A stretch of 64,000 nucleotides of DNA, taken from positions 124,001 to 188,000 of the forward strand of contig NJFT01000019.1 in NCBI GenBank assembly GCA_002221725.1. Direction: 5' to 3'. A model generated the notes under the pieces. It was not told the origin of the DNA. It saw only the letters and a list, made by a program, of their open reading frames with translations, and ran no database searches. Made by a program: the position numbers and the translations under genes. The stretch comes from Scedosporium boydii. Lineage: Eukaryota > Ascomycota > Sordariomycetes > Microascales > Microascaceae. Within the stretch, counting starts at the first letter, position 1, and the number at the start of each line of letters is the position of its first letter. Below are positions 55,416 through 64,000 of this stretch, piece after piece.

Positions 55416-57407
55416 TTAAAATGGAGATTCCGACCGTCTCCAAGTATGATCCCGCTGTCGGAACTCTCTTAGGCGCTCATTGATGTAAGTCAATCGACTG
55501 GCAAGGTTCGCCGCCCTCGCAGGGGTATCAGCATCATTGGCAGCAGGCTGCTGAATAGTAGCAAAAGGGCGACGGACTTCGCCAAAAACGAGGTCTTGAG
55601 GTTGGGAGAGACGATTCGGGAATGAGAGGCTAGAGGGCGGGGCCGAGAATGGAGAGCCGAGCCGCGGTGGTTGAGCAGCAGGAAGCGCAAGGTTTGCAGT
55701 AGATGCCATCGCGGGAAACTTTGATCCGCTCGGGACTGATGGCTCGGCTGTCGCCACCAACTCTTCGATATGAGTGCGCGGGACAAAAAGATCGTCATGC
55801 TGCCTCGAGCTCGTCGAGCTGAACTCCAACTCGGGTTTGGCTATCGTGCTTGCAGTAGTGAGACTGTCGCCTGCAAATCCAGGCGCAGTCCATAGATCTG
55901 ACCCGAGACTAGGTCGTTTGCCCTTCCGCAACTCGCTGGCTGCTTGGCGAGATCTACGCTTTTGGAGAGTATTCGATCGGCTCCTTGTGAGTCGCGCTGG
56001 TGATTGAAGCCCGCCGCGACGAGGCTCAAAGGTGTTGGTCTGGCGCTGGGGCATCGATGAACGGAAAGAGAAGCCGCCAGCCAGAGTATTGGTGGAGCTA
56101 GGTCCATAACTTCGGGCAGTGAAAGGAGAGCCAAGCCGGTTGCGAAGGCTCTCAGGGAGTTCCAAACTAAATTGGGTGGGCTCGACTACAGGCTCCGTGG
56201 CTGCGTTTTCTAGTACCGTAGACTCTAGAGCTGAGCTCGTCAACTGCGCCAGTGGGCCTGTCGGCTGCATGGAATCGGCGGTACTGAGAGCCAGTGACAT
56301 GTTCATGTCACGGGCCGAGAAGACAGAGGGTGATCGAAGCGGGGTAGATTTGCGATTCCAGTGACGAGTGATGGCTCGTCCGAAGGGGGTAGGGCTGTGA
56401 GAGAGATATTGGTGTGTGCGGGCGGCCGACGATGCTGCCTTCATTCGGCACAGTTCTCGTAGGCGAGCTCGCGTCGCAGAGCATGTGTGGGGCCACTGGA
56501 TATAGGCATTTGGGCCGTCGGCTGTGGGAGTGTTGCTTCCGCTCTTTTGCTCAACAGTGAGAAGGGGTCTCGATCCCTTCCAGCTCCGCTTCGCCTCCCG
56601 TGCGACGCGAACACAGACTCCATCAGGAGGAATACCATTTCGGCCAGCGCGGAAGGGTGTCACCTTGGGGTCTTGACAGTACATTAAATACGTTGACCAC
56701 AGATGCTCGCTCATTGCCTTCGTCCACGGCGCCCTTCGCATTTTCCCTTTTGATTTGGCGGGGAGGGCCTGGGGGATATCATCGGTAATTTGGTTGAACA
56801 CCTGTGAAGATTCACGTTCGTATTCGGGACTTATGCAGTGGGCCTCGTCGGAGGCCAGCGAGATACGACTAAAGAGAGAGACACTGGTATGGGTGGATCT
56901 CGCGGTAGATGGCCGGCTCGATTCGCATTCGGGGCTAGACTCGGAACTGCTGATCGCAGAGTCAATAGTCCAGTCAGGATACCGTCGTGATGATGATAGA
57001 GATGCGCCTGCGTCTGGCGCGGGTGTCTTTGGAGGAGAAAATGTGCTCGCCCTCAGCCTCTGGAGGGGCATTCCACATTCTTGAATGCTGAACTGCGGAA
57101 GAAGAGGAAAGGGTGCGGTGCGTGTAGACGATTCGGCCGGCTCTTCAATGTCGGGAACTTCAATACTGGGAATCGGGACATCGGCGGCGGCAACGGATGC
57201 GAGGAACTGCTGTGTAGGCGCGGTAAGATACGATGCTTGCGACGCGTTGCGACGCTTGAGCCTAAACTTCGGGCGTGGAGGAGATGGCGGCTGGGCTTCA
57301 CCGTCTGTTGTAGCTAAAGGTTCAGGCGTTCGGGGCTCTGGGAAGTCGGGGTCATGGTAGCGGAAACCCCTTGGTAGGGTAGCCGCACCGGAATGGATCG
57401 CGCTCAT
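55416..57407 (-). CDS. Fungal protein with a Myb-like segment, probable nuclear protein
   Basis: A single exon encodes 663 residues from the ATG at 57407; the frame stays open upstream to 57530 but without another ATG. Most of the protein is Ser/Pro-rich and disordered. The one ordered block, at about 222-280, reads GKMRRAPWTKAMSEHLWSTY, then LMYCQDPKVTPFRAG and PPDGVCVRVAREAKRSWKGS. Its spacing of Trp and basic residues is like a SANT/Myb helix set, and from memory it is conserved in many ascomycetes. A second basic patch (RSRSNTLQKRRSRQA) near residue 490 may be a nuclear-localisation signal. DNA or chromatin binding is an inference; no function is established to my knowledge. The pyrimidine-rich sense strand upstream (58,330-58,520) fits a fungal promoter. 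Confidence 0.82.
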   Translation of the reverse strand: MSAIHSGAATLPRGFRYHDPDFPEPRTPEPLATTDGEAQPPSPPRPKFRLKRRNASQASYLTAPTQQFLASVAAADVPIPSIEVPDIEEPAESSTRTAPFPLLPQFSIQECGMPLQRLRASTFSPPKTPAPDAGASLSSSRRYPDWTIDSAISSSESSPECESSRPSTARSTHTSVSLFSRISLASDEAHCISPEYERESSQVFNQITDDIPQALPAKSKGKMRRAPWTKAMSEHLWSTYLMYCQDPKVTPFRAGRNGIPPDGVCVRVAREAKRSWKGSRPLLTVEQKSGSNTPTADGPNAYIQWPHTCSATRARLRELCRMKAASSAARTHQYLSHSPTPFGRAITRHWNRKSTPLRSPSVFSARDMNMSLALSTADSMQPTGPLAQLTSSALESTVLENAATEPVVEPTQFSLELPESLRNRLGSPFTARSYGPSSTNTLAGGFSFRSSMPQRQTNTFEPRRGGLQSPARLTRSRSNTLQKRRSRQAASELRKGKRPSLGSDLWTAPGFAGDSLTTASTIAKPELEFSSTSSRQHDDLFVPRTHIEELVATAEPSVPSGSKFPAMASTANLALPAAQPPRLGSPFSAPPSSLSFPNRLSQPQDLVFGEVRRPFATIQQPAANDADTPARAANLASRLTYINERLREFRQRDHTWRRSESPF

Positions 57408-58534
57408 GGTCTCCGTGGTTACGTCGCGCCTGATGGAATGCGACGAAATTGTAATAGGATATTTCGGATAAAAAAGGGCAATCGCGTCGAAAGAGGACCC
57501 GTGTTTCGGCGAGGATAATGGTAAGAACAAAGAAAAAGAGAGACCGAGCTCCTAAGAAATCGAGGTCGAGATATCGAAGGAGAGAAAATGGGGCAGTAAA
57601 CGCGCCGTTGTAGCCAGGTTCAAGGCGTGTCGCGCGATAGGTCAGGGGGTTGAAGAGGGACGATGCGAGACAAGGTGTCGGTCCATCAAAGCGCAAAAGA
57701 CAGGTGCTTTTCACGACCTGATTGATAAATCGAATTCCCCAAGACCGACCTCTTGTTGCTATGCAGTTTGTTCTGCGCGAGTTCGTCAATAGCGGGCCAA
57801 GCTGGGCGTCGACTGCGACAGAAAGTCGGATGGCTGGGGACAGATTGGACGGAGCGGAAGTGGCGCTTTATCCAGAAAGCCGACGACCAAGAAATTAAAT
57901 GCAGCAGCAAGAAACCTGCAGACACGCGCGAACGAGTCCCGTCGCTGGACCCAGCAAAAAGTGAAGAATAGAGTGTGCGTAAATCGGCAGGATATCTAGC
58001 AGAATTGCGATGAAATGGGGTGGAGAGGAAATATTAAGAGGGCGTCGTAGCGTCGTGGGAATCGTGGGCAGACTAATCGTGGGGGACGAGGACTAGGGAA
58101 ATAATGGGCAAAGATCGTTGGGTTCGGTGTCGCAATACTGGGGTCGTAGGCTTGTCTGGGCGTGGTTCCCCTGTGCTCTGTGCTCGCTCTGCGACAGGCG
58201 GAATGGAATTTAGGGTGGCGGGCAGTGGAGATTGGGGTAAGGGCGGCCTTTACTCGATCAATCTTGCCTTCTTCAAGAGGTGATAACGACCAAGCTCAGA
58301 TATTGGCACCACCACGCCGTTTGGAAGATTGTCGGCCACCAACAAGCACAAAAGAGAAAATAATGAAAAAAAGGAAAGAAAAGAAAGACTTGAGGGTTAG
58401 TAAATTGGGGGAGGGGGGAATGTTGGAGAAGAGAGGAAAAAAAGAAATGAGGACAAGAAAAAAAGAGGGTAGTGGTAACTCTTTCAAGATCGATGGGAAG
58501 AGGAAAGAGCGGCAAAATTGGAATAGGGAAACGG

Positions 58535-61522
58535 TACGAAGTAATAACCGGCGGTTGTAGTTTAGCTGAGCATCTCGAGTAATGAAGGAACATGGGAACT
58601 AGGGCCAGGGCGGTACAAAGGAGTGTACACTACCCGCGTCTTCGTACCTGCCAGACAATCGATACTTCGTACAGTGCCTGACATCCAGTGCTTACCTACT
58701 TTGTACTTAGCACGGGGCACGGAGCCTAGAGTACAAGCTAATCAGGGTCAATTGACCAAATCAAGCGTGGTTTTCTGCTCTGTGCTGTCCGATCCGTCCT
58801 GAACAGGGAAGCAACACAGCGAAAACACAAAATTAGTGTGGCTAGGCAGGCACTGTGGATGTACCAAGATACCTATTTCGCACTTTTACTTTGTACCGAT
58901 TCTGTTTGGGAGCGAGATACAGGTACCTACGCTATTTAGAAGCTTAGCCAGGGCATTCAATACTACAAGTACGTTCAACTAGTACTTCAGAACCTTGTTC
59001 AAGGGAAGGACAAGGATTGACGTCCATTTGATCAACGTTGTCTATGTACCGTACCACTGACGTTGGTACGAAGTAGTTGAAGAAACCTGGGCGGTAAGAG
59101 ATATCAATTGACCATATCTACTGAGTAGTCTGAGTCGGATGTATTCACACTCCGTGAGGGGAATAGCGCATTTTCGTCAGTCGCATCGTGCGTCTTGTGC
59201 CCATGCAGTCAACAGTCCCTGCAGTCGGGTAGCGTTGAGGCAATAGTTGGCATGTATGGACCATCAACAAGCCGACATTAGGAAGATCATGTCCACGAGT
59301 CGTCAGATCACCTTGCGGGCCCTACAAGTGTACTTCGTAGATATTTCATGGGGGCGGGTCCGGTTCTTCCTGCGCCATGTATTAAATGCCATGGCCCTTG
59401 ACTTCGTGCAGGCCCCGGGTGACGATTGTACATTGAAGGAATGTGGAATTTTGAGACCAAGATTAAGCCGGTCCTGTAATTATGTGCGAAGACGAGAGTA
59501 ATATCCGGGGCCAGCTTTGGATATGCCTTGTCTGGCGGGAAAAAAAGACGAGGTAAAATAGTAAAATAGAGAGAGAACATTACCCCCTAGGGTACGAAGT
59601 AATTGACCTCTCATCAGCAAGCCCCTGGCTCCAGAAAACATGATGGCAAGTCAAGCACTTGCTTCGTGTTGTTCTGCAGGAGATGTTGTATTCGGTTCGG
59701 TGGGCTCGCCTAGTAGTGGAAGAAGTGGGCTCAGTTATCCTGGCGCCATGCCATAGGCCTTCGCCTTTAGCTTGCGGCGACTGCTCGACAGGTTGATGCA
59801 TCCCGCTAATGTAAAGGGATACGGGTGGAGGCGCAGATTGTGGCCAGTCCTGGGGGACACGACAGTCAGGAGTGCATATGCATCGATCCCCAACTCTCAG
59901 AAGCGGCGAACGGGAGCTATGAAAACGGATAGCTGAGGCCGGATGGGGTTCATCCATAGCGAATCGATATGGAGGAGTCGCGTCTGGCAAGAAGCGCGCC
60001 AGACCAAAGGATTGGTTCGGGCGATGGCTGGGATCATGCTGTTGTTTGGGGGTGTCATTGGGCATTGGGTTGCTGCGAAGTAAACCGCAGCTCTCCGGCA
60101 GCTGTTTGTCGTCCTCGTTGGCTTGGCCTGGAACGATTGAGACTGCTATTTGTACAAGCCACCTGCTCGACTGGGCCGATACTCAGACAACACCTAACAT
60201 CGCATCTGATGTCGTTGTAACTCTCGTCTTCAATCGCCTGCCTACCCAAATGGGCTTTGAAAGCTGAGGTAGTTTTCGCATTGGCCAGAACTGTGACATG
60301 CCTCGCTCTTGATCAGTCTCTTCAACCCACATCCGCATCCCTTACACGTGCGTCGACAACTCGGAAGCTCGACCCGGAGGCAACAGAAAACGGACAGGAT
60401 GTGGTGACGAAGACCAATAGTGACAAGCTGACAAGGGACAACAAATATTAGAGACATCACACCAGACTAACCGTTGAGGAGTTCGCATCAAGATTCGGCT
60501 CCCAGCAGCAGATTTTTATTCCTACAGATGTGTTGTTACGCGATCAGTCTGTCGCCAGTTTATTTCTTCTCGATCACGAGCCGCTGCCAATTTACTAGGA
60601 ACACCTGCAATCAGTAAGCCCTCAAGTTGTCGACAGAGATGAGGGGCACCTGCCAGTTGTCAATTGAGGTGGGCGGGGACTGACGTCCAAAATTCTTGGA
60701 GAAACCGCGTTCCTGACACGAAAAAACGCGCATGTCGCGCTTTGGACTAGGGTAGCCCCGCTTTTCAAGCCTCCAACGGTGAATGCAACACAGTGTATTT
60801 TGTGCAGTTAACATAAACTGTGTGAAGTCGTTGCATAATGATGTGCGGCAGGGGCATTTTTTTTCCAGAATCTACGGGGCACGAAGTACTTTGTCGCCGC
60901 TGAGCACGAAGGTACCAAATATCCAATATCAATTCAATCCTCGAGAATTTCAAAGTGAAAAAAAGTCTGGCCTCATACGAAGTAATAACGCCTAAAGAAC
61001 TTGCCAATTGCAACGGTACTTACCATTTTGTACCTCGGTAATAACTCGCCTATGTAGTACTTCTTATACTGAGTGTACTTCACCAATCCCATGTATCAAT
61101 ATCCTCTCCCAGTCCAAGGCTGGGGAAGTCACCTTGAGAAGAACATCCGAGAACTTACTTCGAAGAAAGGAACTACTGCGTACTTCGTACTTCACCATCG
61201 GGGAATCCCCGTTTCGCCTCTTCTTTCGTAATAAACCCCCGAAAGAGCAAGACCCAGAGTGCCGATTCGGCAGTGCTCATCAAGGATCAGCTCCCCACCA
61301 CGTACGACGTGCACTGCACTACTCATACAGTAAAGTAAACTTAGCTCAGCACATGCAGACTTGGATCTATCGTGACTCTGGGGCTTCGGCATTCCTCACC
61401 GACTCCAGTGGGCACCGGCCTTGCCTATTGCATTCTTACCCGCAAGCGCAAGTTTTGTGCCTTTAGCCAGACCCAGTTCGTTAGGGCTTACGCCGTGCTT
61501 GTTGGCAGCAGACTACTTCGTA
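58535..61522. repeat. Cluster of the dispersed motif TACTTCGTA
   Basis: Eight exact copies of TACTTCGTA or its complement TACGAAGTA lie here, starting at 58535, 58663, 59067, 59331, 59593, 60976, 61181 and 61514. Two copies of the C-to-T variant TACTTTGTA lie at 58697 and 58887. Chance predicts about 0.02 exact copies on both strands in 3 kb at equal base frequencies. Confidence 0.85.
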
Positions 61523-61547
61523 CACTAGATCAATGTTAAAGACCACA

Positions 61548-61571
61548 GCTGAAGTGCTGAAGTGCTGAAGT
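61548..61571. repeat. GCTGAAGT tandem repeat, three units
   Basis: Three exact head-to-tail copies of an octamer in non-coding sequence. Confidence 0.9.
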
Positions 61572-63365
61572 GGACCACCCCGCATTGCCACGCTTCAGGA
61601 ACACGCAGTGAAGGAAGCCAGAGCACGATCTGAGCTAAGATGCGGTGAAGCTGACGTGGTAGAGCAAAGTGGTACTGTATCACAAAGTGCTAGCCTGGAA
61701 GTGGATACAAAGCCTCGCATCAACGAATATCCCCTGACAACAGGACCACATCCAAGTAGGCGGTGAAGGACTTAGGTTGCTGTTTGGGAAACGCGCTGGA
61801 ATGAATAAGGACGCGACTGGTGGTTTTCGTTTGATTTTTGGGCCGAGATGATTCAAGAAGCTCTGTCAACGCCGTCGATGTTTCGGCGAGGTTCATATTT
61901 CTATCCCTGTCTTCCGGCGATAGAATTAGAGTTATTACAATTGATCTTAGTTTTCTTCCAAGATTGAAGGGGTATCACCGACAAAGACGTTCATGCGCCA
62001 GCCGAGTTCGATTTCGCAGCCGATTAGCGAGTGATGATAAACTAAGATCAATCCATGTTCTTAAATCGAGCCTGGAAGTTTCATCTCTATTAAGCCGCTG
62101 GCATTATAGGAACACGACCAACCCGAACCGCAGGTCAACGGAATCCCGCCGACCTGATCCCTGCCTGGATCCAGCACAAACATTATATAAATCAAGGGAT
62201 CCCTAGATCCCTTGAGGTGGCAGAAGGCGACCCGTGAACCATCATGGCGGGCATTGACCTCATTCCTTCCCGCTCGATTCACGCTTTCTTCGTGCAAGGT
62301 TCATTTAAGCTGATGACCAAACATCAGTGGCAGCTCGACTGAATTCAAAATCCATCCCTGATCCATACACGCTTGTCCCTTACTTCGTGCCGTGCTGCAA
62401 ACAATTTTGAATGGACGCGAGTATTAATACACGCAGACGGGGCCATGTGCGAACAGCAGAAGTTGGTACAACTCTAACTTCTGAAACAAAACAAAATGTA
62501 AAAAAGCAAATTATCAAAAGCAACACATTAGGACAATTCCTTCGCACCAGGACGAGTTGGGACGACTGGAGGGTAGATCACGGAAATTGAGCTCTATGGC
62601 GTCATGAGATATACGATATCTCTGTGTGCGATGCAACGCAGCACGAAATCGTGACCAGTTTCGCCGACAAGATGAGATTTGCTAAATGCTAGGACCTGGA
62701 CACACCGAAAAGAGACTCCTGCCAAGCCATGTCAGTGAAGATCGGACAGGAGACGGGCGGAGAGACCGACCGTCTTAGACTTGTCCAAGACAATAGATCA
62801 ATGGTATGAGCTTGCCCAGAAGCGGAATCCCCCACGGAACACCAATTGGTAGTAGGTCTTATCGTCAGCAATAGTCCAAGACTGACACGAACCCAAAGAA
62901 TCTACCATATGTCCCGACGAAAATAGAGAGGGGAAAGAAAAAACATGTTTCCGACCTCCTTGGTCACCCCAATTTTTTCGCTGCCGATACCAAGGAAAGG
63001 CGTGTGCCACTCTATGCTGTCTCATCGGCCTCCCTCCTTCCCTTCCCCTCGATCTTTGAAGCGATCACGGGCAGGATACCTTCGTAGTCGGGTCGCACTT
63101 GCTTTTGCGACCATGGCAAGGACTCCTTTCTGTCTTAGACATGTGCCGCCTTTGGATAGCTTCTATTACGAGCTCAATCGATAGCGCATTCTGGCATCTG
63201 ATCCTGTGATATGTTACATATTTCGGTTACTCGGGGAGGTATCCCAGATATACGATGCAGTTTCTCCTCCACATCCCCCGCCTCTTCTATCTTCTGCGGG
63301 AAAACGAGCCTTTGAAGCAACTTGCATTGCTTGCTACCAGAGCAGAGGCAGAGGCACTGTAGAAG

Positions 63366-64000
63366 ATGCTTCATACTCAAGTCGTAACGCGGATGGCGCG
63401 GTACCTTCCGCTTGCGAGAAGGGTCGCGGCTTTCGTTCTCTTGGTCCTCTTATTTCATTACTTCACGCACTCGGGAAAGCCATACGCAGACGAAGTAATC
63501 CTCCGGTTCAAGGATTCCAAGGTGGTGTTTACGGAGCGCTTCATGCAGAATGACATAAACGGCGGTTCTGACGGCTCGGCTCTCGAAGCGCTGTGCTCGA
63601 GCAAGAACTGGTATCCAGATAGAGTGTTCAGCTGTTATCCCGCAGAGGGTGGGATCGCCTCAGTTCGACAATGGGAGCTCCAGTGTATTCGCCTTGCAAT
63701 AGAGACAGGAGGTGAGTCCAATCGCAGGCGGGATACCTTCACTCAGACCATACGATACTTAGACCTACGCATCCAGCATCCACTCTCATCCTTCCAAACA
63801 TCGTCAAACGCAAAGACCGCGACTACCGACATCAGAGACGAGCGCATGCCCCTCCCACAGGCCTCCCCATGGACTACATGTTCGACTTCCAACATCTCAG
63901 GGACACATTGGAAGCCCATTGCCCCCAGATGAAGGTCTACGCTAGCATTTCTGATCTCCACGACGTACCTAGCCTTCTTACGCCAATAGATTTCAAGACG
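63366..64000 (+). CDS. Type II membrane glycosyltransferase-like protein (O-fucosyltransferase-like family), 5' part
   Basis: Exon 1 (63366-63711) starts at the first ATG after an in-frame TAG; a second ATG at 63393 is an alternative. After a basic N-terminus comes a signal anchor at about 18-34 (RVAAFVLLVLLFHYF). The lumenal part reads SKNWYPDRVFSCYPAEGGIA, SVRQWELQCIRLAIETGAST, LILPNIVKRKDRDY, GLPMDYMFDFQHLRDTLEAH and CPQMKVYASISDLHDVPSLL. This pattern (Gly-Gly-x-x-x-Val-Arg-Gln, then Leu-Pro, then Asp-Tyr-Met-Phe-Asp, then Cys-Pro-Gln-Met) recalls fungal proteins with the GDP-fucose O-fucosyltransferase-like fold. The donor sugar and target are unknown. The intron is 63712-63776 (65 nt), and exon 2 runs off the window with the frame open. 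Confidence 0.75.

Larger units (their letters stand above)
57408..63365. other. Gene-poor region of 6.0 kb, dense in TACTTCGTA
   Basis: It begins with the leader and promoter of the gene at 57407. From about 58,560 to 61,530 the sequence is moderately AT-rich and dense in TACTTCGTA, GTAC-containing variants and TCAATTGA. No gene or transposase-like frame was recognised; all frames are short. It could be an old, decayed repeat region. Confidence 0.55.

Overview
This window is nuclear DNA of a filamentous ascomycete (Pezizomycotina). The evidence is gene style: short introns of about 55-120 nt with CTAAC/CTAAT-type lariat sites and YAG acceptors, CT-rich leaders before start codons, families confined to or typical of filamentous fungi (2EXR, BTB, the 60-residue WWGCG protein, the Nbl1/borealin protein) and ascomycete-type Rpb4, Rpn10, Tma22, Trs23, Puf6 and Pxr1. 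Base composition looks close to 50% GC by eye. The class cannot be fixed from the sequence; Leotiomycetes or a relative would be only a guess.

Layout. 1-5.1 kb: a probable C-terminal stub of a gene to the left, then a long non-coding stretch. 5.1-13.0 kb: a conserved fungal protein of unknown role, the nucleolar G-patch protein Pxr1, a BTB protein and a thioredoxin-PITH protein that has lost both active-site cysteines. 13.0-20.8 kb: a gene-poor stretch, then a 2EXR protein. 21.9-30.9 kb: gene-poor apart from one small secreted protein. 30.9-38.8 kb: a secreted five-module cysteine-rich protein with one intron per module, Puf6, an intron-containing tRNA-Gly(GCC) and a single-pass membrane protein. 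39.6-49.2 kb: a dense housekeeping block in alternating orientation (Rpb4, Trs23, Rpn10, borealin, Tma22, a 60-residue cysteine-rich protein, an Old Yellow Enzyme). 49.2-64 kb: gene-poor, with a second BTB protein, a protein with a Myb-like segment, a region dense in the motif TACTTCGTA, and the start of a membrane-anchored glycosyltransferase-like gene running off the right edge.

The genes do not form one pathway. Several serve ribosome biogenesis and translation (Pxr1, Puf6, Tma22, tRNA-Gly), others transcription (Rpb4), protein turnover (Rpn10), ER-Golgi traffic (Trs23) and chromosome segregation (borealin). The accessory part is the secreted or surface set: the modular cysteine protein, the small secreted protein, the membrane protein and the right-edge glycosyltransferase.

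All gene models were spliced by hand from the sequence and checked for reading frame; no transcript data or database search was available. The most unusual items are the exon-per-module cysteine protein, the cysteine-less thioredoxin site, a start codon apparently split by an intron in Trs23, a GC-AG intron in Tma22, and the strong over-representation of TACTTCGTA and of the palindrome TCAATTGA.
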